A DNA stretch of 7,044 bases from Spirochaetales bacterium (lineage in GTDB: Bacteria > Spirochaetota > Spirochaetia > JABMQR01). The stretch spans positions 1 to 7,044 of the forward strand of contig JAGLNY010000002.1 in the NCBI GenBank assembly GCA_023139255.1. Reading direction: 5' to 3'. The translations under genes were made by a program, and so were the position numbers. The notes beneath the pieces are model-generated. The model saw only the letters and a program-made list of their open reading frames with translations, was not told where the DNA came from and searched no databases. Positions 1 to 6,803 of this stretch are shown here, in pieces; the stretch's first letter is position 1, and each line of letters starts with the position of its first letter.

Positions 1-649
1 GATCAGGCAAAAGGTTAATTTTTCCAGAACCCCGGTTTATCATGGGCTCAATTGCCAAAACCATACCTGGCTTTATTCTCGGGTTATGCCCCGAACTCAA
101 GTAATTGGGTATTTGGGGTTCTTCATGCAATTCCAATCCAACACCATGTCCGCAATATTCCCTTACAACCCCATACCCATTTTCTTTAGCCAGATTATAT
201 ACAGCCCTGGATATATCTCTAATACGCTTTCCAGTTTCGGCGGCCTTAATTGCGGCATCAAGGCATTGCCGGGTTACCTGAACAAGCTTCTCTGTTTCCA
301 GGCTTGTTGAGCCGATAATAATTGTTTGGGCAGCGTCACTGAAATATCCATCAAGAATAACCCCAATATCAATACTTACAATATCACCTTCACATAAAAC
401 CCGTTTGCCGGGAATACCATGTATAACCTCATCATTCACAGAAATACAGGTAGAAGCAGGAAAATCCATATACCCTAAAAACGCCGGTATTGCATGATGC
501 CCGGAAATAAAATCATAGGAAAATCTATCAATTTCCTTTGTAGTTACTCCCTCTTTTATAACACCTAATAATTCCTGGTGTAATAAAGATAAAATAACAG
601 CCGATTTGCGAATTCCATCAATCTGTTTCTCTGTTTTTAAAGTAATCAT
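1..649 (-). CDS. map: Methionine aminopeptidase type I (3' end cut by window)
   Basis: This gene encodes the cytosolic metalloprotease that removes the initiator methionine from new proteins. The reading frame starts at ATG 649-647 and stays open for 216 codons to the window edge, so the C-terminus is missing. The protein shows the type I pita-bread fold signatures: HGIP at residue 77, SIDIG with metal ligand D94, a DGYFSDAA segment with ligand D105, CGHGVG with ligand H168, H175 in LHEEPQIPNY, and IEPM with ligand E201. The D94-D105 spacing of 11 and the H and E positions match the E. coli enzyme with an offset of three residues. The fifth metal ligand, a late Glu, should lie just outside the window. 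There is no N-terminal zinc-finger extension. The start codon overlaps the nusB stop as ATGA, which fixes the start and suggests translational coupling. Identification is very secure. Confidence 0.96.
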   Translation of the reverse strand, partial: MITLKTEKQIDGIRKSAVILSLLHQELLGVIKEGVTTKEIDRFSYDFISGHHAIPAFLGYMDFPASTCISVNDEVIHGIPGKRVLCEGDIVSIDIGVILDGYFSDAAQTIIIGSTSLETEKLVQVTRQCLDAAIKAAETGKRIRDISRAVYNLAKENGYGVVREYCGHGVGLELHEEPQIPNYLSSGHNPRIKPGMVLAIEPMINRGSGKINLLPD

Positions 650-1068
650 AATTCTTTCTTTCGGATAGTGTCCAGCAAACCATTTATATATTTGTAATTT
701 ATATCGCTGCTGTATTCCTGGGATAATTTAACTGCTTCATCTATAATAACGCTCGGAGGCAGATTCTTTTGAAACAGCATCATGAATAAACTAAGCCGTA
801 AAATACATCTATCAACACGGTGTATCTTATCAAGAGTTCTGTTTTTTGAGTATTTTTCTATTAATTTATCGATCATTTCCACATTTTCCAGTGCACCGCT
901 AACTAAATAACTAACATAAAGAGTGGTCTCCTCATGGATCTCTCTTATCTCTTCAACAGTTAGAGTGGGAAAAAAATTAACTTCTTCCATATGATTGAAA
1001 TTATTGTGAAAATCAAGTGAGAATAGTGCTTTTAATGCATATTCTCTTGCTTTATGTCTGGAACTCAT
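646..1068 (-). CDS. nusB: Transcription antitermination factor NusB
   Basis: NusB is the all-helical RNA-binding protein that, with S10 (NusE), binds boxA and supports processive transcription of rRNA operons. The 140-residue length is usual. The N-terminus (MSSRHKAREYALKALFSLDF) is the typical NusB opening with its Arg-rich RNA-binding face. The C-terminal half has the family blocks: NRTLDKIHRVDRCILRLSLF at about residues 76-95, a VIIDEAVKLSQEYS helix at 107-120, and KYINGLLDTI at 126-135. The gene begins 24 bases after the foldase stop, and no other in-frame start precedes this ATG. Its ribosome binding site is weak: the nearest purine-rich runs, GGGATGG and AGGCGGG, lie farther from the ATG than usual, so translation may rely on ribosomes finishing the upstream gene. 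Its TGA stop overlaps the map start. Confidence 0.95.
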   Translation of the reverse strand: MSSRHKAREYALKALFSLDFHNNFNHMEEVNFFPTLTVEEIREIHEETTLYVSYLVSGALENVEMIDKLIEKYSKNRTLDKIHRVDRCILRLSLFMMLFQKNLPPSVIIDEAVKLSQEYSSDINYKYINGLLDTIRKKEL

Positions 1069-1092
1069 ATTCTTGACAAGTCCATCCCGCCT

Positions 1093-2121
1093 TTATAGAA
1101 GAATAGTAATTTCTGCTTCTTCCCGTAATTCTTTTACAAGTTCCAATACGGCAGCAGAAAAAGCTGCTTGCTGGTTTTCAACATACAGAGTTTGGCTGAT
1201 ATATTGTCTGACTGTCATAGCATTTTCAGGACTTAAAGGATCATCCAGGGATAAGAGCCGTGCAGGCAAATGATCAAGAATAGAAACTATGTGATATCCG
1301 GTTTTGGACTCCAGCACTTTAGAAATATTTCCGGCATCAAGACTGAAGACTGAATCAATAAAATTATCGCCAAAAACCTGGCGGTTTATTGTATCATCGA
1401 TAGCAAGCCAACCAATATCCCCTCCAAGGAATTTTGAGGATTCGTCCTGGGAAAATTCCAGGACTAAGGCATCATAATTTTTTGTACCATACTCATATTG
1501 ACGATAGACAGCATCAGCTTTCTCTTTTGCATTATCTGTTGCAGGGTCATTCTTACTAATAAATATATGACTTAAATGGATATACTCTGGATTGATAAAA
1601 CTGACAGCACTCTTTTTGTGAAATGCTTTTATCTCATCTTCGGTAGGTGCCGGGATATTAGTAACTATTTCACTCTTTTCCTGTCTGATATAGGTATTCA
1701 CAATATAATTCTGTTTATTTGTCATGCGGAAATCTTCCAGGGTCATATTATAGGCCTGAAGGATAACACTTGCAAATTCTGCATCAGTCAAAACACGGCC
1801 TACCTGGCTTTCAACAGATATTCTCTGTTTTGCTACAAGAGTATCTAAATCTTTATCTAGTAAAACAATGCCTACCTTCTCTGCACCTTGCAAGACTAAA
1901 ATATCATTAATCATTATATCGAGTGCTTCAGCTTCATCTACTGCCTGACCGCCGTTTGCAGCTTGCAATTCAGCAACAAATTCATCAAGAGCATCACGGG
2001 AAATCATTTCAGAACGTATTAAATTTACTGCAGCAACCGGCTGAAGCATCATCTGTGATAAGACAGGAAACATACCTGCTGAAATAATTACAATTAACAG
2101 TAAAATCCGTTTTATTTTCAT
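1093..2121 (-). CDS. Exported SurA/PpiC-type peptidyl-prolyl cis-trans isomerase
   Basis: This is a predicted periplasmic or envelope foldase of 342 residues. Residues 1-22 look like a Sec signal peptide: KIKR, a hydrophobic core LLLIVIISAGMFPV, then a possible cleavage after VLS22. There is no lipobox Cys, so it is not an obvious lipoprotein. Residues about 28-165 form a helical SurA-N-like chaperone region beginning VAAVNLIRSEMISRD. Residues about 180-284 are one parvulin (rotamase) domain: HLSHIFIS with H185, FLGGDIGWL at 231-239, VFSLDAGNISKV at 258-269, and SKTGYHIVSILD with H277. The tail from 285 to 342 is helical and charged. In the parvulin family the two His residues lie in the active site. 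The start has a GGAG site eight bases upstream. The gene sits two genes after secG, so export and folding functions are linked in one unit. From memory, spirochaetes have homologues annotated as basic membrane protein next to nusB. Confidence 0.88.
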   Translation of the reverse strand: MKIKRILLLIVIISAGMFPVLSQMMLQPVAAVNLIRSEMISRDALDEFVAELQAANGGQAVDEAEALDIMINDILVLQGAEKVGIVLLDKDLDTLVAKQRISVESQVGRVLTDAEFASVILQAYNMTLEDFRMTNKQNYIVNTYIRQEKSEIVTNIPAPTEDEIKAFHKKSAVSFINPEYIHLSHIFISKNDPATDNAKEKADAVYRQYEYGTKNYDALVLEFSQDESSKFLGGDIGWLAIDDTINRQVFGDNFIDSVFSLDAGNISKVLESKTGYHIVSILDHLPARLLSLDDPLSPENAMTVRQYISQTLYVENQQAAFSAAVLELVKELREEAEITILL

Positions 2122-2159
2122 TTTTTGTACTCCGTCTATAATCAGGTGGTCAGAAATGT

Positions 2160-2573
2160 TTATTCAATTCTCAATCGTTTTCCGATTTCCTTTCCGTCTT
2201 CTTTTCTTTTTAAAACCTCTGAATACTTAAGGAACATACCCTCAAATTCCATAGCTTTCATAAGCAAGCTTAATGTTCTCCCGGTTCGAAACCCTTTTTT
2301 CAGGACAAAAGCAAAAGATCTTTTCCCGGAGATTGAACCGCATTGCGCAAGGTACGAGGTAACGTTCCTGGGGAGTTTTCCCCCAATCATGGAAATAGTC
2401 TCAGTTCCAAAGATTATATAATTATAAAAAGATAGTTTCTTGTCGCTTTCAAGTACAGCATCGATAATTTCAGCAGAATGTCCATTCTGAGCCACTCCAT
2501 CAGCAAGCCCCTTGGCAATTTCCAGGATTTTCTGCTTTGAAGACTCATATAAGACTACAATGCCAACTTTCAT
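2160..2573 (-). CDS. Small flavodoxin-like-fold protein of unknown function
   Basis: I do not recognise a named family for this 137-residue protein, but the layout resembles a short-chain flavodoxin. There is a first strand (KVGIVVLYE, 2-10), a polar loop followed by a helix (SSKQKILEIAKGLADGV, 11-27), a second strand (SAEIIDA, 33-39), a third strand and loop (YNYIIFGTETISMIGGKLP, 50-68), then GKRSFAFVLKKG at 83-94, a helix, and a C-terminal helix with KEDGKEIGKRL similar to the end of flavodoxins. The phosphate loop departs from the usual T/S-x-T-G-x-T pattern and lacks its Gly, so FMN binding is uncertain. There is no signal peptide or membrane segment, so it should be cytosolic. A good AAGGAG site lies six bases before the ATG. 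It follows secG by 29 bases and precedes the foldase by 38. A real gene is near certain; the fold assignment is moderate and the function unknown. Confidence 0.8.
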   Translation of the reverse strand: MKVGIVVLYESSKQKILEIAKGLADGVAQNGHSAEIIDAVLESDKKLSFYNYIIFGTETISMIGGKLPRNVTSYLAQCGSISGKRSFAFVLKKGFRTGRTLSLLMKAMEFEGMFLKYSEVLKRKEDGKEIGKRLRIE

Positions 2574-2602
2574 ACGCTACTCCTTACTGCAATAAAATTT
2601 CT

Positions 2603-2932
2603 TTATTCAGTCTCATTATCTGTTTCGGCTTCATTCCACCAATTTTCTGTTTGTTCCACAACATCGTTTTGTATGGAATCCAATAAATCCGGACTTTCAG
2701 GTGTACGGCTTAGAAAGCCTAATCCAAAAGCAAGTACTAAAAATGCCGCCCCCACAATATACGTTATTTTCGTCATTATATTGCCCGATTGTGAACCGAA
2801 TGTAGTATCACTTGCTCCGCCGAAAATCCCTCCCAGCCCCTGACTGTTCTCATCTTGTACTACAACAAGTAGAACTAATAAGATACAGACAATAACAAAA
2901 AGTATTAATAATATAATCCCAAACAAACCCAT
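2603..2932 (-). CDS. secG: Protein-export membrane protein SecG
   Basis: SecG is the small subunit of the SecYEG translocon that assists SecA-driven export across the inner membrane. The 109-residue protein has the expected two transmembrane helices, at about residues 3-25 and 55-75. The connecting loop carries the family signature: QDENSQGLGGIFGGASD at 26-42 followed by TTFGSQSGNIMTKIT, matching the SecG pattern of a Gln, a Gly-rich stretch and a T/S-x-F-G motif. After the second helix comes an acidic, Trp-containing tail of about 30 residues (for example VEQTENWWNEAET), longer than in minimal SecG proteins. The start is supported by a GGAG site eight bases upstream. It lies 44 bases after tpiA with no terminator between, a linkage of secG to glycolytic genes that is common in bacteria. 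Confidence 0.93.
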   Translation of the reverse strand: MGLFGIILLILFVIVCILLVLLVVVQDENSQGLGGIFGGASDTTFGSQSGNIMTKITYIVGAAFLVLAFGLGFLSRTPESPDLLDSIQNDVVEQTENWWNEAETDNETE

Positions 2933-2976
2933 ACAGTTACTCCGATTTATTGATTTTTTTCAAAAATACCCAAAAA

Positions 2977-3729
2977 CTAGTAATTATAATTAACAATTGG
3001 GTAAAAAGTATCAAATTTTAATGATGCACCGCCAACCAACGCTCCATCTATATTTATCTTTGCCATAAGATCTTTAACATTATCCGGTTTTACTGAACCA
3101 CCATACTGAATAATAATATTTTCAGAAATCTGTTTATTATACATATGAGAAATTTCTTTCCGGATAAAAGCATGCACATTATCTGCATCTTCAGGAGTTG
3201 CAGTTTTTCCTGTTCCGATTGCCCATACTGGTTCATATGCAATAGTTATAATTTGCAGTTTTTCTGCAGGAATGTCTTTAAGACAACCTGCTAATTGATC
3301 ACTTACTACATCTTCAACCTTTCCAGCTTCCCGTTCCTCTAGAGTCTCTCCAACACAAAGTATAACCTCAAAGTCATGCTTTAATGCAAGTTTAATTTTT
3401 CTGTTTATAAAATCGTTATTTTCATTATAAATAAGTCTTCTTTCAGAATGTCCTAAGATAACCACATCAACACCTAGTTCTTTAAGCATTAAAGGTGAAA
3501 TTTCACCGGTATGAGCACCAGATTCACTGTCAGACATATTCTGGGCACCTAGAAGAATACTGGAATCTTTAATAATCTCTGAAACAGACTGCAAAGTAGT
3601 AAATGGAGGCGCCACCATTATTTTAACATTTTCACTGAGATGTCCAGCGACAAGTTCTCCTGCAAATTCTCTTCCTTCTTTGGAAGTCATATTCATTTTC
3701 CAGTTTCCTGCAATAAAAGTTTTTCTCAT
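2977..3729 (-). CDS. tpiA: Triosephosphate isomerase
   Basis: This cytosolic enzyme interconverts dihydroxyacetone phosphate and glyceraldehyde 3-phosphate in glycolysis. The 250-residue length is normal for a TIM barrel. All catalytic elements are visible: GNWKMN with N9 and K11, the catalytic His in ILGHSERR (H94), the catalytic Glu in AYEPVWAIGTGKTATPED (E166), whose following residues form the mobile loop 6, and phosphate-binding YGGSVKPDN (209-217) and GALVGGASL (229-237). The start ATG lies three bases after the pgk stop, with AGGAG inside the last two pgk codons, so translation is probably coupled. pgk and tpiA are in the same reading frame, separated by TAG and one Glu codon. The protein is intact and shows no missing residue. 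Confidence 0.98.
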   Translation of the reverse strand: MRKTFIAGNWKMNMTSKEGREFAGELVAGHLSENVKIMVAPPFTTLQSVSEIIKDSSILLGAQNMSDSESGAHTGEISPLMLKELGVDVVILGHSERRLIYNENNDFINRKIKLALKHDFEVILCVGETLEEREAGKVEDVVSDQLAGCLKDIPAEKLQIITIAYEPVWAIGTGKTATPEDADNVHAFIRKEISHMYNKQISENIIIQYGGSVKPDNVKDLMAKINIDGALVGGASLKFDTFYPIVNYNY

Positions 3730-3732
3730 TTC

Positions 3733-4920
3733 CTACTCCTGATTCTGCAATGCTGCGATACCTGGTAATACTTTTCCTTCAAGGAACTCCAATGACGCAC
3801 CACCGCCTGTTGATACATGGTCTATACGATCAGCAAATCCAAACTTATTAACAGCCGCGACAGAATCTCCTCCGCCCACTACCGTAGTCCCTTTGCTTGA
3901 TGCTACCATTTCAGCAACCGCAATTGTTCCATTTGCAAATTTCTCAAACTCAAACACTCCCATTGGACCGTTCCATATGATTGATGCTGCTTTGCTTAAA
4001 ACAGTACTAATTTTACTGAGTGTTTTTGGACCAATATCGAGTCCAAGCATGCCTACAGGAATATTCCTATCATCGATCAGAATTGCATCAGCATCTTTAG
4101 AAAATTTATTTGCAGCTATATGATCCAGGGGAAGTATTATCTCGACACCTTTTTTTTGTGCTTTTTTCAGAAGGTTCTCAGCTACCGAAAAATAATCTTC
4201 TTCAAAAAGTGAATTTCCAATTGTGTACCCTAATACTTTTAGAAAAGTGAATGCCATACCACCGCCAATTACAAGTGCATCACATGTTTTTAACAGTGAA
4301 TCAAGTACCCCTATTTTTGAAGACACTTTTGCACCACCTATGATTGCTACAAATGGTTTGTCAGGATTCTCAAGAAGCGGCGCAAAGAAAGCTGTCTCCT
4401 TCTCAATTAAGAACCCAGCTGCTGAAGGAAGAAATTTGGTAATTCCTTCGGTTGATGCATGTGCACGATGAGCCGTCCCAAATGCATCATTAATATATAT
4501 ATCTCCAAGGGATGCAAGTTCCTTAGCAAAATCCGGATCATTGCTTGTTTCTTCACTATGAAATCTGACATTTTCAAGAAGAAGTATTTGCCCTTCACAC
4601 AAATCTGTAGTAAGTTTCTTAACTTCCGGACCAATACAATCCGGAGCCATAATAACTTCTCTCCCTATCAATTCTGAAAATTTAGCTGCTACAGGTGTCA
4701 GGCTGAACTCGCTGTCCTTTTTTCCTTTCGGACGTCCCAAGTGAGTCATAACAATTAGGGATGTTCCTTGCTGCTGTAAAATATATTCTAAAGTTGGTAA
4801 TGCTCTTTCAATCCTGGTGGCATCAGTAACGACCCCCTCTTTGAGGGGGACGTTAAAATCAACACGAATAAGGATTTTTTTACCTTGCAAATTAAGGTCT
4901 TTTATTGTTCTTAAATCCAT
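3733..4920 (-). CDS. pgk: Phosphoglycerate kinase
   Basis: PGK transfers phosphate from 1,3-bisphosphoglycerate to ADP, the first ATP-yielding step of glycolysis. The 395-residue length is typical for bacteria. N-domain substrate residues are present: RVDFNVP with D21 and N23, R36 in DATRIERA, THLGRPKG with H60 and R63, LLLENVRF with R119, and NDAFGTAHRAHAS with R152. The C-domain has GGAKVSSKIGVLDSLL with K198 and K202, IGGGMAFTF at about 218, the nucleotide-site WNGPMGVFEFEKFANGT at 316-332, VGGGDSVAAV at 348-357 and the closing STGGGASLEFLEGKVLPG. The ATG is preceded by AAGGA at a spacing of about 11 bases, and the gap stop is 32 bases upstream. A GC-rich hairpin lies within codons 22-31. 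The gene forms a consecutive glycolytic set with gap and tpiA. Confidence 0.98.
   Translation of the reverse strand: MDLRTIKDLNLQGKKILIRVDFNVPLKEGVVTDATRIERALPTLEYILQQQGTSLIVMTHLGRPKGKKDSEFSLTPVAAKFSELIGREVIMAPDCIGPEVKKLTTDLCEGQILLLENVRFHSEETSNDPDFAKELASLGDIYINDAFGTAHRAHASTEGITKFLPSAAGFLIEKETAFFAPLLENPDKPFVAIIGGAKVSSKIGVLDSLLKTCDALVIGGGMAFTFLKVLGYTIGNSLFEEDYFSVAENLLKKAQKKGVEIILPLDHIAANKFSKDADAILIDDRNIPVGMLGLDIGPKTLSKISTVLSKAASIIWNGPMGVFEFEKFANGTIAVAEMVASSKGTTVVGGGDSVAAVNKFGFADRIDHVSTGGGASLEFLEGKVLPGIAALQNQE
3736..3740 (-). promoter_or_regulatory. Ribosome binding site of tpiA inside the pgk 3' end
   Basis: AGGAG on the minus strand is formed by the last two sense codons of pgk (CAG GAG) and lies six bases before the tpiA ATG. 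It fixes the tpiA start. Ribosomes terminating on pgk will sit on it, which favours coupled translation of the two enzymes. Confidence 0.75.
4827..4855 (-). other. GC-rich hairpin inside the pgk coding sequence
   Basis: A 29-base inverted repeat lies in codons 22-31 of pgk. On the coding strand an outer 5-bp stem (TAACG with CGTTA) is followed by one T-T mismatch, a 7-bp inner stem (CCCCCTC with GAGGGGG) and an AAA loop. It falls in the conserved FNVPLKEGVV stretch, but the codons used (GTC CCC CTC, GAG GGG GTC) are much richer in G and C than those around them. The pairing is seen directly; any role in pausing, attenuation or mRNA stability is inference. It is not followed by a T-run on the coding strand, so it is not a standard terminator. 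Confidence 0.6.
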
Positions 4921-4952
4921 ATATAATCTATTCCTTGTACATTATTCTGAAA

Positions 4953-5954
4953 TCAAATGATTTTTTCTGCCAGGTCAACTACTCTGGTAGAGTAACCCAT
5001 TTCATTATCATACCATGAGCATATCTTAAAGAAACCTTTTCCCATTTTCATTGTGCAAAGTGCATCAAAAACTGAAGAATGAGAGTTGCCTTTCACATCC
5101 ATGGAAACTATCGGATCCTCAGTATACTCAAGGATACCCTTCATCGGGCCGTCAGCTGCAGTTTTTAGAGCAGCGTTCAACTCCTCAACTGTACAATCTT
5201 TTTCCACCTCAAAAGTCAGGTCTACAATTGATCCTGTAGGTGTAGGAACACGCATTGCCATACCATTAAGTTTCCCATTAAGCTCAGGAATAACAATTCC
5301 GACAGCTTTTGCAGCACCTGTTGTTGTGGGTATAATAGATAATGCAGCTGCCCTTGATCTACGCAGATCCTTATGTGGAAAGTCCAGAATAACCTGGTCG
5401 TTTGTATAAGCATGGATTGTTGTCATTAGCCCTTTAACAAGTCCAAAAGAATCATTGATAACTTTTACAACTGGTGCTAAACAGTTTGTAGTACAGGAAG
5501 CATTTGAAAAAGCAGTTTTAGATTTATCAATTTTGTTGTCATTTACTCCCATTACTATAGTCTGATCAATAGTATCTTTGGCAGGTACTGTGAGGATTAC
5601 TTTTTTTGCGCCGGCTTTTATGTGATCCTTGTAACCACCTCTGGGACCTTCTGCTGTACTAAAAACACCGGTAGATTCAATGACTACATCGACGCCCATC
5701 TCCTCCCAGGGAAGATTAGCCGGATTTCTTTCAGCTAAAATTTTTATCTCTTTCCCGTCAACAATAATTGCGGAATCAGTAATTACAATTTCTTTGTTGT
5801 ACACACCATAAGTTGAGTCATATTTTAATAAATGCGCCAGAGTCTTAGGATCAGTTAAGTCGTTTACAGCAACAATCTCTATATTGTCCCTTTCAAAAGC
5901 AACTTTAAAAGCATTCCTCCCAATCCGTCCAAATCCGTTAATAGCAATTTTCAT
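4953..5954 (-). CDS. gap: NAD-dependent glyceraldehyde-3-phosphate dehydrogenase, type I
   Basis: GAPDH oxidises and phosphorylates glyceraldehyde 3-phosphate to 1,3-bisphosphoglycerate with NAD. The 333-residue protein has the N-terminal Rossmann motif INGFGRIGRNAF (5-16). D32 after VAVN is the residue that usually favours NAD over NADP. The catalytic block is SNASCTTNCLAP with C154, and H181 in TIHAYTNDQ is the base. The S-loop and phosphate site follow (RRSRAAALSIIPTTTGAAKA, 198-217), and WYDNEMGYSTRV at 314-325 is the C-terminal signature. Between STGVF and the conserved H111 the chain (GPRGGYKD) is about four residues longer than in E. coli GAPDH, an insertion I associate with spirochaetal enzymes. 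Translation starts at an ATG seven bases after AGAGGAG, and a strong promoter lies just upstream. It is the first gene of the glycolytic block. Confidence 0.98.
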   Translation of the reverse strand: MKIAINGFGRIGRNAFKVAFERDNIEIVAVNDLTDPKTLAHLLKYDSTYGVYNKEIVITDSAIIVDGKEIKILAERNPANLPWEEMGVDVVIESTGVFSTAEGPRGGYKDHIKAGAKKVILTVPAKDTIDQTIVMGVNDNKIDKSKTAFSNASCTTNCLAPVVKVINDSFGLVKGLMTTIHAYTNDQVILDFPHKDLRRSRAAALSIIPTTTGAAKAVGIVIPELNGKLNGMAMRVPTPTGSIVDLTFEVEKDCTVEELNAALKTAADGPMKGILEYTEDPIVSMDVKGNSHSSVFDALCTMKMGKGFFKICSWYDNEMGYSTRVVDLAEKII

Positions 5955-5960
5955 GTAAAG

Positions 5961-5968
5961 TCTCCTCT
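5961..5968 (-). promoter_or_regulatory. Strong ribosome binding site of gap
   Basis: The minus-strand sequence AGAGGAGA contains AGGAG seven bases before the gap ATG, a near-ideal Shine-Dalgarno element. It is the best ribosome binding site in the window, in line with the usual high expression of GAPDH. Confidence 0.8.
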
Positions 5969-5992
5969 AAAGTATATAATTATAACGCCTCA

Positions 5993-6021
5993 AATATATG
6001 GAAAACGGGCTTTTATGTCAA
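5993..6021 (-). promoter_or_regulatory. Sigma-70 type promoter for gap
   Basis: On the minus strand a perfect -35 box TTGACA (6021-6016) is followed by exactly 17 bases and a -10 box TATATT (5998-5993), one mismatch from consensus. Transcription would start near 5986, giving a leader of about 32 bases before the gap ATG. It lies in the longest intergenic gap of the window, directly after the corC stop. A second TATAAT (5984-5979) lies near the predicted start but has no -35 box at a proper distance. The match is seen directly; activity is inferred. Confidence 0.78.
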
Positions 6022-6029
6022 TGAATAGA

Positions 6030-6803
6030 TTAATTGTTTCGAATGATAATTTTTATGGTATTGATTTTGTGCCCTTCAATATCCTGTACAATAAAATCAA
6101 CATCAGCGGTATCGGTTTTGAAGGAAATTTTTTCAAGACTTTCCGGTATTTTCCCAAATAGTTCAAATACAAAGCCCCCAAGTGTCTCAAAGTCTTCATC
6201 AGGCAGTTCAAGCCCAAGTGATTCATTTAATTCGTCAATCTGTACCCTGGCTTCACAAAGATATATACCTTTCCCTAATTCTACAAAATCTTCTTTTTCA
6301 TCATCAAACTCATCCTGGATATCACCAACAATTACCTCGAGAATATCTTCCAGGCATATGATTCCTGAAACTCCACCATATTCATCAATAGCAACCGCAA
6401 TATGCACCTTTCTTCTTTTGAATTCCCTGAGAAGATCATCAAGTTTTTTACTATCCGGTACGAAAAATGGTTTTCTGATTATATTCTTTACAGAAAAAAC
6501 AGGTAAAGTTTCAACATTTTTTATAAGGTCCTTCACGTACAGAATACCAATTACATTGTCAATTGTCTCTTTATATACAGGATACCGTGAAAACCCCAAT
6601 TCTGAGATGGATAGCAGCAAGGAACTGTTGTCATCACCAATTGAGATAAACTCTACATCAATTCTCGGGATCATTACCTCTTTAACAGTTGTCTCGGAAA
6701 GTTCCTCAATTCCCTCAATCATATCCTGCTTTTCAGATATATCTTTAGAAAAGTTTTTTTTATGTAAGAAGGGAAATATTTTAGCAAAAATATTCTGTTT
6801 CAA
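6030..6803 (-). CDS. CBS-domain CorC/TlyC-family protein (soluble form)
   Basis: This 257-residue protein belongs to the CorC/HlyC/TlyC group: two CBS domains and a C-terminal CorC domain, without the N-terminal DUF21 membrane region of larger relatives. CBS1 spans about 42-97 (TTVKEVMIPRIDVEFI, then FSRYPVYKETIDNVIGILYV) and CBS2 about 105-160 (AVAIDEYGGVSGIICLEDIL), followed by an acidic linker EVIVGDIQDEFDDEKED. The CorC domain runs from about 175 to 255 (EARVQIDELNESLGLELPDE, FETLGGFVFELFGKIP). Family members are linked to Mg/Co efflux or adenosine-ligand sensing; the haemolysin label in spirochaetes is historical and not shown by the sequence. The start is TTG at 6803-6801, since the first in-frame ATG is only at residue 28, inside the expected N-terminal region. 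GGAG lies seven bases upstream. The gene overlaps ybeY by 23 bases in another frame. Confidence 0.9.
   Translation of the reverse strand: MKQNIFAKIFPFLHKKNFSKDISEKQDMIEGIEELSETTVKEVMIPRIDVEFISIGDDNSSLLLSISELGFSRYPVYKETIDNVIGILYVKDLIKNVETLPVFSVKNIIRKPFFVPDSKKLDDLLREFKRRKVHIAVAIDEYGGVSGIICLEDILEVIVGDIQDEFDDEKEDFVELGKGIYLCEARVQIDELNESLGLELPDEDFETLGGFVFELFGKIPESLEKISFKTDTADVDFIVQDIEGHKINTIKIIIRNN

Noticed and set aside
86..310. Plus-strand open frame of 74 codons
   Set aside because: It is antisense to map, whose frame is intact with all visible metal ligands; the antisense product resembles nothing.
2313..2324. 12-bp perfect palindrome AAAAGATCTTTT inside the flavodoxin-like gene
   Set aside because: It is single, within coding sequence and built of A/T runs around a common six-base site; no second copy or regulatory context was seen.
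2369..2385. Short G/C stem around GGGGAGTTTTCCCC in the flavodoxin-like gene
   Set aside because: The stem is only about five base pairs with alternative registers, and it lies inside coding sequence without a T-run.
2411..2452. Possible internal promoter (TTGAAA and TATAAT) within the flavodoxin-like gene
   Set aside because: The spacing is about 20 bases, too long for a good sigma-70 promoter, and TATAAT-like strings are expected by chance in AT-rich DNA.
2933..2976. T-rich gap between tpiA and secG as a possible terminator
   Set aside because: There is no stem before the T-runs, and secG follows with a good ribosome binding site, so read-through is more likely.
6554..6566. TTGACA-like box within corC on the minus strand
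   Set aside because: No acceptable -10 box follows at 16-18 bases, and it encodes a normal part of the CBS domain.
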